Part shown: positions 1 through 8,928 of the stretch, piece by piece
Position numbering within the stretch: the first letter of the stretch is position 1
Layout: every line of letters starts with the position of its first letter
Assembly: GCA_965229335.1 (NCBI GenBank)
Contig: OZ245874.1
Coordinates: 6,572,001-6,636,000, forward strand
Length of the DNA: 64,000 nt
Direction of reading: 5' to 3'
Source of the DNA: JAFKFH01 sp017307375
GTDB lineage: Bacteria > Pseudomonadota > Alphaproteobacteria > Ferrovibrionales > Ferrovibrionaceae
Made by a program: the position numbers and the translations under genes
Notes under the pieces: model-generated
Told to the model about the DNA's origin: nothing
Database searches by the model: none
What the model saw: the letters and a program-made list of their open reading frames with translations, nothing else

Positions 1-461
1 AGCGCGGCGCGGGCACTGTCGAGCGTCGCCTGATCGTTGTCGGCCTGCGACTGGGCGACGGCCTGAACGGTCAATTGCTGCCGCGTGCGGCGCAGGTTGA
101 TCTCGGCCAGCTTCACATTGGCCTCGAGCTGGCGCAGCTTCGCCGCCTCGTCGGTGTCGTAGAGACGGGCCAGCACCTGGCCCGCCTGCACCTCCTGGCC
201 CGAGGTGAACTCGACCCTGGTGACGAGCCCGCCGACCTGGAACGAAAGATCGACGCCGCGCACCGCCCGCAACGTGCCGATCGCCGCCAGTTGCCGCACC
301 CATTCGGAAGATTGGACCTGCATCGCCGTGACCGTCTGCGGCGGCGCGGTGCGGCTGGCCAGGAACTGGCCGATCATCTTGGCGCGGAACATGTTGAAGC
401 CGACGATGCCGCCGCCGATGATGGCGACCACGACCAGCATGATGATCAGGCGCTTGATCAT
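1..461 (-). CDS. RND efflux periplasmic adaptor (membrane fusion protein), N-terminal part
   Basis: Only the first 153 codons lie in the window; the gene runs off the left edge. The product starts MIKRLIIMLVVVAIIGG, an N-terminal membrane anchor, followed by the HlyD/AcrA-type lipoyl half-motif region (VDLSFQVGGLVTRVEF, SGQEVQAGQVLARL) and the start of the alpha-helical hairpin. Such proteins link an inner-membrane RND pump to an outer-membrane channel. The channel gene lies 29 bases upstream in the same direction, so the pump gene is expected just beyond the window edge. Substrate cannot be told. Confidence 0.85.
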   Translation of the reverse strand, partial: MIKRLIIMLVVVAIIGGGIVGFNMFRAKMIGQFLASRTAPPQTVTAMQVQSSEWVRQLAAIGTLRAVRGVDLSFQVGGLVTRVEFTSGQEVQAGQVLARLYDTDEAAKLRQLEANVKLAEINLRRTRQQLTVQAVAQSQADNDQATLDSARAA

Positions 462-490
462 GCCTCACACTCCGCTGAAGACGATCGGGG

Positions 491-2023
491 TCATTGGCCC
501 AGCCATGGGCGGGCAGGCGGTGCGGCGACCGGCGGCGCCAGCGCCGCGGCATCCTGCCAGCCGCCGCCCAGCGCGGCGTAGAGCGCGGCCGTATCCTGCA
601 GCCGCGCGGCACGCGCCTGGATCAGGGAGATGCGCGACTGCAGCGCCTGGCGCTCGGCATCCAGCACCGACAGGATGTTGATCGCCCCGGCCTCGTACTG
701 GCTGCGCACCAGCCGCAGCGAGTCCGACGCGGCCAGCTCGTAGGCGGCCTGGGCCCGCAAGGTCTCGGCATCGATCACCAGCGCGCGCAGGGCGTTGGCG
801 ACGTCCTGAAACGCCGTCAGGACGGTGACGCGGTAATCGGCGACGGCTTTCTGCAGCGCCGCCTCGGCCGCCCGCTGGCGGGCGGTCAGCGTGCCGCCCT
901 GGAAGATCGGCTGGGCCAGGTTGAGCCCGAGGCTCCAGACGCCGCTGCCGGCACCCAGCAGGTCGCTCATCGACGTCGCCTGGCTGCCGAGCGATCCGGA
1001 CAGGACGATGTTGGGCAGCCGGTTGGCAGTCGCCACCCCGACCTGGGCCGTCGCCTGGTGCAACTGGGCGTCGGCGGCGCGGATGTCGGGCCGGTTGGCC
1101 ACGACCGTCGACGGCAGCGAGACCGGAATGTCCGGCGGCAGGGTCAGCGCGTCGAGCTGGAGCGGCGCCAGGTCCGCTTCGGCGGGCAGGCGGCCGAGAT
1201 AGGTGGCCAGCTGGTTCCCCGTCTGCTCCAGCCGCTGCTGCAACGGCGGCAGCAGTGCGCGCTGGGCGGCAAGCTGCGAGCGTGCCTGCAGGACGTCGGC
1301 CATCGAGCGCGCGCCGAAGCGCTGCTGGGCTTCGATCAGCTCCAGCTGGCGTTCGAAGGCGGCGACGATGTCGCCGGTCGCCCGGATCTGGGCACGCAAC
1401 GATGCCTCCTGGACCGAGGCGGTGACGACATTGGCGACCAGGGCCTGGTAGGTCGCGTCGAGTTCGGCCTGCTGGACGTCGGCCAGCGCTGCCTGCGCCT
1501 CGACCTGGCGGCGGACCGCACCGAACAGGTCGATGGTGTAGGAGACGCTGACCGAGGCGTTGTAGAGCGTGTAGATCGGGCTTGGCGCCTGCGAATTCTC
1601 GATGCCGATGCCGGCCAGCGACGACTTCTGCCGGGTGGCGCCGAGTGCGCCCGACACCGCCGGAAACTGGCCGCCGGCCGCCGCATTCAGGTTTTCCTGC
1701 GCCTGGCGCAACGCCGCCTGGGCCGAGGCGACCGACGGGTTATGCTCGAGCGCGATCGCGATCCGCCGGTCGATCTCGGGCGAGCCGAACACCGTCCACC
1801 AGCGGGCCGGCACGTCGGCACCGTTGAGGAAGCGCTGGGCATCGCCGGTCGGCGCCGGCGAGGACGCGGTCCGGTCCGGCATCACCGTCGCGGTGAAGCG
1901 TGCGACCTCGGGCGGCCCGGGCGACAGGAAATCGGGCCCGACATTGCATCCGGCCAGGAACAACGCGACGCTCAGCACGGCAGTCGACGACACCGGCAGA
2001 CGACGACGATCGACGGATCTCAT
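491..2023 (-). CDS. NodT/OprM-type efflux outer-membrane lipoprotein
   Basis: 510 residues, the usual length for the outer-membrane factor of tripartite RND pumps. The chosen ATG gives a lipoprotein signal peptide ending in the lipobox LFLAGC (about residue 25); the frame stays open further upstream but that stretch has no signal-peptide character. Two OEP repeats follow, with typical alpha-barrel text such as ALEHNPSVASAQAALRQAQ and later RPDIRAADAQLHQATAQVG. It should form the exit duct for the adaptor encoded immediately downstream. Divergent from the hydrolase gene at 2130. Confidence 0.88.
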   Translation of the reverse strand: MRSVDRRRLPVSSTAVLSVALFLAGCNVGPDFLSPGPPEVARFTATVMPDRTASSPAPTGDAQRFLNGADVPARWWTVFGSPEIDRRIAIALEHNPSVASAQAALRQAQENLNAAAGGQFPAVSGALGATRQKSSLAGIGIENSQAPSPIYTLYNASVSVSYTIDLFGAVRRQVEAQAALADVQQAELDATYQALVANVVTASVQEASLRAQIRATGDIVAAFERQLELIEAQQRFGARSMADVLQARSQLAAQRALLPPLQQRLEQTGNQLATYLGRLPAEADLAPLQLDALTLPPDIPVSLPSTVVANRPDIRAADAQLHQATAQVGVATANRLPNIVLSGSLGSQATSMSDLLGAGSGVWSLGLNLAQPIFQGGTLTARQRAAEAALQKAVADYRVTVLTAFQDVANALRALVIDAETLRAQAAYELAASDSLRLVRSQYEAGAINILSVLDAERQALQSRISLIQARAARLQDTAALYAALGGGWQDAAALAPPVAAPPARPWLGQ

Positions 2024-2129
2024 GGCATCGCGCACCGCGTTGGGAAAGACTGCACCGGCACCCGAAGGTGGATGGAGTCCGTTGATGACACGTGGCGCGG
2101 CATGTGACGGCGATCCGGCAAAGCTGTCA

Positions 2130-3022
2130 ATGACTTCAGGATTTGTAAGGTTTGGATTCGTTCCTTTGTGCAATCGCGGAGCGGCGCTGATGGCGGTGAC
2201 CCTGACCATGCTGCTGGGCCAGCCGGCATCGGCGCAACAGGCGATCAGGTTCCCATCGCCTGACCGGGCCGGCACGGAGGTGAGCGGCTGGCTGTGGCAG
2301 CCGGACGGTCCCGGCCCGCATCCGGCGGCCGTGCTGCTGCATGGCTGCGGCGGGCCGACGACGTCGTCGGGCAGGCTGAACAGCCGGATCGTCGACTGGG
2401 CCGGCCGGCTGGCCGAGGCCGGCTACGTTGCCTTGGCCATCGATTCCTTCGGGCCGCGCGGGATCAAGTCGACCTGCGGCAAGAACGCCGACCGGCTGGC
2501 CACGAGCGTCCGGGTGGACGATGCGCTGGACGGGCTGGCCTGGCTGCGGCGCCAACCCGCCGTCAGGGGCGACCGGATCGCCGCCTTCGGCTGGTCGGCC
2601 GGCGCCCAGGTGGTGCTGAGCCTGGTAATGACGGCGCCGGCAAGGCGGCCCGCCTGCCGGAGGGCAACTTTCGCGCCGCCGTCGCGTTCTATCCGGGTTG
2701 CCGTGGATTCAACGAGAATGGCGCATGGCGGAGCCGGATCCCCCTGCAGATCGAGATCGGTGCCGCCGACGACTGGACGCCGGCTGCGCCCTGCGAGGCG
2801 CTGGTCCGGCGCCGCCAGGCCGCGGGCGACCCGATCGCCATCACCGTCCATCCCGGCGCCTACCACGATTTCGACGCCCCCGACATGAAGGTCCGGGTGC
2901 GCGAGGGGCTGGCCCATTCGGCCGACGGCACGGGGCGCGCCCATCTCGGCACCGACCCTGCCGCACGGGCGGCCGCGATCGTCGAGGTCATGGCCTTCCT
3001 GCAACACCGCCTGAAGGATTGA
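2130..3022 (+). pseudogene. Dienelactone-hydrolase-family alpha/beta hydrolase, exported, with a frameshift
   Basis: The first part (ATG 2130) encodes a signal peptide ending near QPASAQQ and an alpha/beta hydrolase fold with LLHGCGG and the nucleophile elbow GWSAG. At about 2626 the reading frame moves by one base; in the new frame the protein continues smoothly with NDGAGKAARLPEGNF, the acid region GAADDWTP and the histidine in HPGAYHDF, ending at 3022. Restoring one base inside the gtaatg at 2625-2630 gives an intact protein of about 297 residues with a Ser-Asp-His triad. It is therefore either a recent pseudogene or a one-base sequencing error; the downstream half is not decayed, which favours a recent event or an error. 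Confidence 0.75.
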
Positions 3023-3073
3023 GTAACGGTTTGCCGCCATGCTTTCGCCATTCTCGACGCGCAGACCGATGAC

Positions 3074-5164
3074 ATGGCGGAAGAGATGGAGAGAGGGGCA
3101 CGCCGGGGCCTGAGGGCCGATCCGAAAGATCGGCCGGAACTGGCCGCCGGGGGCGAGGAGAAGCCGGCAAAGCGGGGCCGGCAGAAGGCAGCCAAGCCTG
3201 CCAAACCGGCGCGAGCCAGGCGCAGGCTGAGGCTGTGGCCGCGCGGTCTCGCCGGAAAAGCCCTGCAATGGGCCGCGGTGGCGATGATCTGGGGCGGCGT
3301 GGCGCTGGGCCTGGTGCTGGCCTGGTTCGCCTACGACCTGCCGCCGGTTTCCGGCCTGCACGACATCGATCGCCGGCCGTCGGTGACGCTGCTGTCAAGC
3401 GGGGGCGCGGTGATCGCGACCTACGGCGATCTCTACGGCGAACATCTGACGGCCGAACAGATCCCGCTGACCGTGCGTCAGGCGCTGATCGCCACCGAGG
3501 ACCGGCGCTTCTACCACCATTTCGGCCTCGACCTGATCGGGCTGGCCCGTGCCGTCTATGTCAACCTGACGTCGGGCCGACTGGTCCAGGGCGGATCGAC
3601 GATCAGCCAGCAATTGGCCAAGAACGTCTATCTCTCCGGCGACCGGACGCTGAAGCGCAAGGTCCAGGAACTGCTGCTGGCGATGTGGCTGGAGCACAAG
3701 TTCACCAAGGACGAGATCCTCGAGCTTTACCTGAACCGGGTCTATTTCGGGGCCGGTGCCTACGGTGTCGAGGCCGCCGCCCAGCGCTATTTCGCCAAGT
3801 CGGCCAGGCAGTTGAACCTGACCGAATCGGCGATGCTGATCGGGCTGTTGCGCGCGCCGTCCAAGCTGTCCCCGACCGCCAATCTGACGGCGGCGCAGAA
3901 CCGCGCGGCGACCGTGCTGGCGAACATGGCCGCGGCCGACTACATCACCGACGAGCAGGCCAAGGCCGCCCAGGCCCAGCCCGCCCAGCTCGCCGCCGGC
4001 CGCGAACCGGCCCGCGGGGCGCGCTATTTTGCCGACTACCTGCTCGACGAGCTGAACGACCTGCTCGGCCGGTCGGCCGACGACCTGGTCGTGCAGACCA
4101 CGCTTGATCTCAACCAGCAGCAGGCGGCCGAGAAGGCGGTCTCCGACGTGCTCGACCGCGAAGGCCAGAAGGCCGAGGCAGCGCAGGCCGCGCTGGTCGC
4201 GATGTCGCCGGACGGCGCGATCCGCGCCATGGTCGGCGGCCGCGACTGGCGCGAAAGCCCGTTCAACCGCGCCACCCAGGCGCGGCGCGAACCGGGCTCG
4301 GCGTTCAAGCTGTTCGTGTTCCTGGCGGCGCTCGAAGCCGGCTATCGCCCGGATTCGACCTTCGTCGACGGGCCGATCTCGGTCGGCAACTGGCGGCCGC
4401 GCAACTACGAGGGCGGCTATATGGGCGAGGTCAGCTTCCGGACGGCCGCCGCCCGCTCGATCAATACCGTCGCCGTCCAGCTGACCGAGAAGGTCGGCCG
4501 CGGCCGGGTCATCGACATGGCCCGGCGGCTGGGCCTGTCGACCGACATGATGGCCGTGCCGTCGATCGCGCTGGGCGCCCTGGGCGTCTCGCTGGTCGAA
4601 CTGACCGGCGCCTACGACACGGTGGCCAATGGCGGCATCGCGGTCGAACCCTACGGCATCGTCTCGATCAAGGATCGCCGGGGCAATCTGGTCTACAAGC
4701 GGCCCGCCCCGCGCGCGCTGCGCGTGCTCGACACCTCGATCGTGGCGGAAGCCAATGCGCTGCTGACCGGCGTCATCGAGGGCGGCACCGGCCGCGCCGC
4801 CCAGCTGGGGCGCCCGGCCGCCGGCAAGACCGGGACGTCGTCGGATTTCCGCGACGCGATGTTCATGGGCTACACCGCCGACCTCACCGCCGGCGTCTGG
4901 GTCGGCAACGACGATGCCAGCCCGATGCACAAGGTGACTGGCGGCGGCCTGCCGGCGCAGATCTGGAAGCAGTTCATGACCGCCGCGCTGAAGGACCAGC
5001 CGGCCAAGCCGCTGCTGGTCGCAAGCCCTCGGCCAGCCGGCCTGTTCGAGACCCTGTCCAGCACTGCGGCGGCCGCACCGCCGCGCAGCATCGTGCCCCC
5101 GGTGCTGCAGCCGACGACGCCGAACGACCCGGCCCGCTGGAACCCGTCGGCGGCGAACCGCTGA
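3074..5164 (+). CDS. Class A penicillin-binding protein (PBP1A family)
   Basis: 696 residues: a lysine/arginine-rich cytoplasmic tail (1-60), one membrane anchor (about 70-95), a GT51 glycosyltransferase domain with the catalytic glutamate in TEDRRFYHHFG (about residue 142) and QGGSTISQQLAKN, then a transpeptidase domain with SAFK (Ser about 409), SIN and KTGTS. It polymerises and crosslinks peptidoglycan in the periplasm. It is shorter than E. coli PBP1A because the OB-like insert is missing, as in many alphaproteobacterial paralogues. The C-terminus has a short Pro-rich tail. Single-gene unit, tail-to-tail with the MFS exporter. Confidence 0.92.
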   Translation: MAEEMERGARRGLRADPKDRPELAAGGEEKPAKRGRQKAAKPAKPARARRRLRLWPRGLAGKALQWAAVAMIWGGVALGLVLAWFAYDLPPVSGLHDIDRRPSVTLLSSGGAVIATYGDLYGEHLTAEQIPLTVRQALIATEDRRFYHHFGLDLIGLARAVYVNLTSGRLVQGGSTISQQLAKNVYLSGDRTLKRKVQELLLAMWLEHKFTKDEILELYLNRVYFGAGAYGVEAAAQRYFAKSARQLNLTESAMLIGLLRAPSKLSPTANLTAAQNRAATVLANMAAADYITDEQAKAAQAQPAQLAAGREPARGARYFADYLLDELNDLLGRSADDLVVQTTLDLNQQQAAEKAVSDVLDREGQKAEAAQAALVAMSPDGAIRAMVGGRDWRESPFNRATQARREPGSAFKLFVFLAALEAGYRPDSTFVDGPISVGNWRPRNYEGGYMGEVSFRTAAARSINTVAVQLTEKVGRGRVIDMARRLGLSTDMMAVPSIALGALGVSLVELTGAYDTVANGGIAVEPYGIVSIKDRRGNLVYKRPAPRALRVLDTSIVAEANALLTGVIEGGTGRAAQLGRPAAGKTGTSSDFRDAMFMGYTADLTAGVWVGNDDASPMHKVTGGGLPAQIWKQFMTAALKDQPAKPLLVASPRPAGLFETLSSTAAAAPPRSIVPPVLQPTTPNDPARWNPSAANR

Positions 5165-5168
5165 GGCG

Positions 5169-6383
5169 TCAGCGCCGCGCGATCAGGTGATAGGCGCCGG
5201 CGCTGACCAGGCCGCTGAGTGCAAGCGACAACGCCATCGGAAAAGCCGTGCCGTCGAAGCCATGGCCGCCGATCGCGCCGACGATCGCGGCGATGGCGAA
5301 CTGCAGCGACCCCATCAGCGCCGCGGCCGATCCCGCCATCTGCGGGAAGGGCGACAGCGCGCCGGCCTGGCCCTGCGGCATGACGAAGCCCAGCCCCACC
5401 GTGAACACCATCATCGGGGCCAGCAGGACCAGCGGCCCGTCCAGGTGCAGCAGCACCAGGGCCAGCATGCCGACCCCGCCCAGCGCGATCACGCCGGTGC
5501 CGATCGTCATCATCCGCTCCAGCCCGAGCCGCATGCCGAGCCGGGCCGAGGTCAGCGTGCCGGCGATGTAGCCCAGGCAGATCCCGGCGAAATAGAGCCC
5601 GAAATGCTGCGAAGGTACGCCGTAGACGTCGATCAGCACGAACGACGAGCCGGAGATCCAGGAGAACAACCCGGCATAGCCCGCCGCGACCGCCAGGGCG
5701 AAGCCGACATAATGGCGCGAGGTCAACAGCGTCGCGTAGTTGCGCAGCATCCGCCGCGGCGACAAGGCATGGGGATCGGGCGACTGGTTGCTTTCCGGCA
5801 GCTTGCGCCAGGCCAGCACGAACAGGATCAGCCCGAAGCCTGCCTGGGCGACGAAGACCGATTTCCAGCCGAGGGCCAATTGCAGATAGCCACCCAGGGT
5901 CGGCGCGATCATCGGGGCGAACGACATCGCCATGCCGAGATAGGCCAGCATGCGGGCCGCGCGCTCGCGAGTGAACAGGTCGCGCACCACCGCCCGGCCG
6001 AGCACCACCCCGGCGCAGGCCCCCAGCGCCTGCAGGAAGCGGCCGGCGATGAGCGCCTCGATCGACCAGGCGAAGGTGCAGCTGAGGGTGCCGACGACGA
6101 ACAGCGCCAGCCCGAACAGGATCGGTTTCTTGCGGCCCAGGCGGTCGGACACCGGGCCGTATATCAGCTGGGTGACGGCGAAGCCGACCAGGAACAGGCT
6201 GAGCGTCAGCTGGACGCGGCCGACATCGGCGGCGAATTCGAGCTTCAGCGCCGGCAGGGTCGGCAGATACATGTCGGTCGACAGCGGGCCGAGCGACGTC
6301 AGCGCGGCCAGCAGCAACAGGAAACCCAGGGATTCGGTGCGGAGCATGGCGCGGAACTTAGCAAGTTCGGTATCCGCCGCCAT
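5169..6383 (-). CDS. Bcr/CflA family multidrug MFS exporter
   Basis: 404 residues with about 12 hydrophobic helices. The family signature is visible near the start (SLGPLSTDMYLPTLP, the Bcr/CflA D-M-Y-L-P motif), followed by the MFS loop YGPVSDRLGRKKP between helices 2 and 3. A second ATG at 6347 (MLRTESLG) is an equally reasonable start. Members export drugs such as bicyclomycin, or sulfonamides and amino acids; substrate unknown here. Convergent with the PBP gene, 4 bases apart. Confidence 0.9.
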   Translation of the reverse strand: MAADTELAKFRAMLRTESLGFLLLLAALTSLGPLSTDMYLPTLPALKLEFAADVGRVQLTLSLFLVGFAVTQLIYGPVSDRLGRKKPILFGLALFVVGTLSCTFAWSIEALIAGRFLQALGACAGVVLGRAVVRDLFTRERAARMLAYLGMAMSFAPMIAPTLGGYLQLALGWKSVFVAQAGFGLILFVLAWRKLPESNQSPDPHALSPRRMLRNYATLLTSRHYVGFALAVAAGYAGLFSWISGSSFVLIDVYGVPSQHFGLYFAGICLGYIAGTLTSARLGMRLGLERMMTIGTGVIALGGVGMLALVLLHLDGPLVLLAPMMVFTVGLGFVMPQGQAGALSPFPQMAGSAAALMGSLQFAIAAIVGAIGGHGFDGTAFPMALSLALSGLVSAGAYHLIARR

Positions 6384-6421
6384 GGTATTTTCGGCCAGGC
6401 ATAAGAACAGGGATACCAGCC

Positions 6422-6823
6422 ATGCTCGACCATGTTTCGATCGGCACCAGCGACTTCGCCCGGGCGCGGGCGTTCTATGACGCCGTCCTGGCCACCCTAG
6501 GCTACGCGCCGGTGATGGTGCTGGAGCAGTACGAGGTCGCGGGCTACGGCCAGGGCCAGAAGCCGTCGTTCTGGGTACACGGTCCGGCCGGCTGCCCGAT
6601 GCCGGGCCATTCGGTTATCGGTTCCGGGCCAGGCCAGCATGTCGCCTTCACCGCACCTGACCGCCACGCGGTGGACGCCTTCCATGCCGCAGGCACCGGC
6701 CTCGGCGCCAAGGACAACGGGGCGCCGGGGCTGCGACCGCACTATCATCCGGCCTATTACGGCGCCTTCCTGGTCGACCCGGACGGCCATCGCATCGAAG
6801 CCTGCTGCCACCATCCGGAATAA
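6422..6823 (+). CDS. VOC-family (glyoxalase/bleomycin-resistance fold) protein
   Basis: 133 residues. It begins MLDHVSIGTSDFARARAFYDAVL, the classic start of a VOC beta-alpha-beta module, and carries the metal-ligand-like positions H4 and the terminal DPDGHRIEACC with its conserved glutamate. The middle has HVAFTAPDRHAVDAFHAA. Members include lyases, isomerases and binding proteins, so a reaction cannot be assigned. Divergent from the MFS gene with 38 bases between starts. Confidence 0.85.
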   Translation: MLDHVSIGTSDFARARAFYDAVLATLGYAPVMVLEQYEVAGYGQGQKPSFWVHGPAGCPMPGHSVIGSGPGQHVAFTAPDRHAVDAFHAAGTGLGAKDNGAPGLRPHYHPAYYGAFLVDPDGHRIEACCHHPE

Positions 6824-7013
6824 GCCGTGCTCCTCCCGGCAGGCCCCACCACCTACTGAGCTAATATTCCTGTCGATACGGTGGGCAGCCTGGCGGAAAT
6901 CCATTACGGGCGGGTGGAACCTTGATTCTATCCGCCCGTTTTTACGGGTATCGGTGCGCGACGTTGCGCACCCGGCAAATGGGGAAGCCCACCGGACAGC
7001 CCAGGAGTTCGAC

Positions 7014-7220
7014 ATGACCGAGATCCGGACCCACGCGAAGACCCAGGCCTCCATCGTCCACGACGGGCATGTCTGGACCGTGACAGGCGATACGCTGACC
7101 AGCCTGCTGCTGCGCCGGCCGCGCGTGCCGGCAAATCCGACTTTAGGCTATGTCTACGAGACCCTGGCCAAGGATCCGGTGATCGAGGCCCACAACGACA
7201 ACCGCGCGCAGGCGATCTGA
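7014..7220 (+). CDS. Small hypothetical protein, 68 residues
   Basis: ATG 7014 follows an AGGAG at about 7002. The protein (MTEIRTHAKTQASIVHDGHV to the C-terminal AHNDNRAQAI) is polar, has no signal peptide, no membrane helix and no motif I recognise. Its codon use is similar to its neighbours, which supports translation. The 190-base stretch before it shows no other gene. Convergent with the YgjP-like gene at 7227. Confidence 0.5.
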   Translation: MTEIRTHAKTQASIVHDGHVWTVTGDTLTSLLLRRPRVPANPTLGYVYETLAKDPVIEAHNDNRAQAI

Positions 7221-7226
7221 ACCGCC

Positions 7227-7907
7227 TCAGCCGATGCGGTGAAGCGTGGCGCCGTTGCGCTTCAGCCAGGCTTCGCCACTGCGGCGATGCGGCGTCAGAC
7301 GGTCGACGGCGGCCCAGAAATCCGGGCCGTGATCCATGTGCAGCAGATGCGCGACCTCATGGGCGACGAGATATTCGGCAACGGTGTCCGGCGCCAGGAT
7401 CAGGCGCCAGGAAAACGACAGCTGTCCCTCCGAGGAACAGGACCCCCAGCGCGTCTTCATGTCCCGCACGCTGACCCGGCGGACACGCTTGCCGACGGTT
7501 CCGGCGAGTGCCAGTACGCGAGGCTCGAACATCGCGCGTGCCTCCCGCTTGAGCCAGTCGGTCAGGCGTCGCGGCAGGTGTTCGATCGCCCCGGCGACGT
7601 GAATCTCCGCCCCTTCGATCCACACCGTGCCACGGCTGTCTGGGCGGTGGCGGATCCTGTGCGGGACACCGCGATAGGGCACCACCGCCCCGTCGATCAA
7701 CGGTTGCGCGGCGGGCATCGTGGCCAGGCGGCGGGCCACCCAGTGGCGTTGTTCGGCAAGGAAGCGTTCGCCGGCGGCGACGCTGGCCCGCGGCGGCAGG
7801 ACCAGCGTGACGGTGCCGGTGCGCAGATCGACCTTGAGCGAGATCCGCCGGGCGCGCACGCTGCGCCGGATCACGACGGCAGAGGAGAGATCGGCGGACG
7901 TCATCAT
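7227..7907 (-). CDS. YgjP-like (DUF45/M48-type) zinc metallopeptidase-domain protein
   Basis: 226 residues. The C-terminal half carries the zinc motif in LVAHEVAHLLHMDHGPDFW (HExxH with a downstream histidine) and the family signature MKTRWGSCSSEGQLSFSWRL just before it. The N-terminal part is the usual basic beta-rich region (RRSVRARRISLKV). The family is widespread in proteobacteria and is annotated as a SprT-like or WLM-type protease; its physiological substrate is not established. Divergent from greB. Confidence 0.85.
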   Translation of the reverse strand: MMTSADLSSAVVIRRSVRARRISLKVDLRTGTVTLVLPPRASVAAGERFLAEQRHWVARRLATMPAAQPLIDGAVVPYRGVPHRIRHRPDSRGTVWIEGAEIHVAGAIEHLPRRLTDWLKREARAMFEPRVLALAGTVGKRVRRVSVRDMKTRWGSCSSEGQLSFSWRLILAPDTVAEYLVAHEVAHLLHMDHGPDFWAAVDRLTPHRRSGEAWLKRNGATLHRIG

Positions 7908-8029
7908 GGCGGCTTAGCAGTCCCGCAGGCGACATGCAAGGCGGCTTCGGATCGGCATGGGCAGGATGGTCGATTGCGTCTAGAATCGATCTCGCAAACT
8001 GCGCGTGACCGCTGAGTGGACGACCCCGA

Positions 8030-8587
<558 letters not shown>

Positions 8588-8590
8588 CCG

Positions 8591-8839
8591 TCAATGCGGC
8601 CTTGCCTGGACGACGAGGCTGACGATGGTCTCCTCGCCCAGTGCCTTGCAGGCTTCGAGGCGATGCAGCCCTTCGACAAGCACCAGCCGCTCGCCGTCGC
8701 GCCGCACCTGAATCGGGGTCAGCTGGCCCACCTCGAGCATGCTTTCGGCGATCGCCTTGACGCTGTCGGGGCGCAGGGTGGTGCGCCGCTTGGCCGGCAC
8801 GTAGATGTCCTTGATCGGGAAGACATGGTTCTTCAGCAT
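8591..8839 (-). CDS. Small ParB/Srx-fold (ParB N-terminal domain) protein
   Basis: 82 residues from ATG 8839, which has a GGGG ribosome-site-like run 6 bases upstream; a longer start at 8878 lacks one. The sequence shows the ParB nuclease-like core: PAKRRTTLRPDSVKAIAESM, GQLTPIQVRR, then the box-II-like VEGLHRLEACKALG. The DNA-binding HTH and dimerisation domains of a true ParB are absent, so it is not a chromosome-segregation ParB; stand-alone Srx-fold proteins of this size have varied or unknown roles. Convergent with greB. Confidence 0.75.
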   Translation of the reverse strand: MLKNHVFPIKDIYVPAKRRTTLRPDSVKAIAESMLEVGQLTPIQVRRDGERLVLVEGLHRLEACKALGEETIVSLVVQARPH

Positions 8840-8928
8840 CACCAGCCCCGCTATCCGCGCTGGGCGCGAGTCTAGCATGCCGGGATCGCAATTGTCTCGG
8901 CCGCCTCCCTCCGCCACAATCATCGGCG

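Noticed and set aside
494..2107. Long plus-strand frame opposite the outer-membrane factor gene
   Set aside because: Same reasons: antisense to a well-recognised lipoprotein gene, low-complexity composition and no start context.
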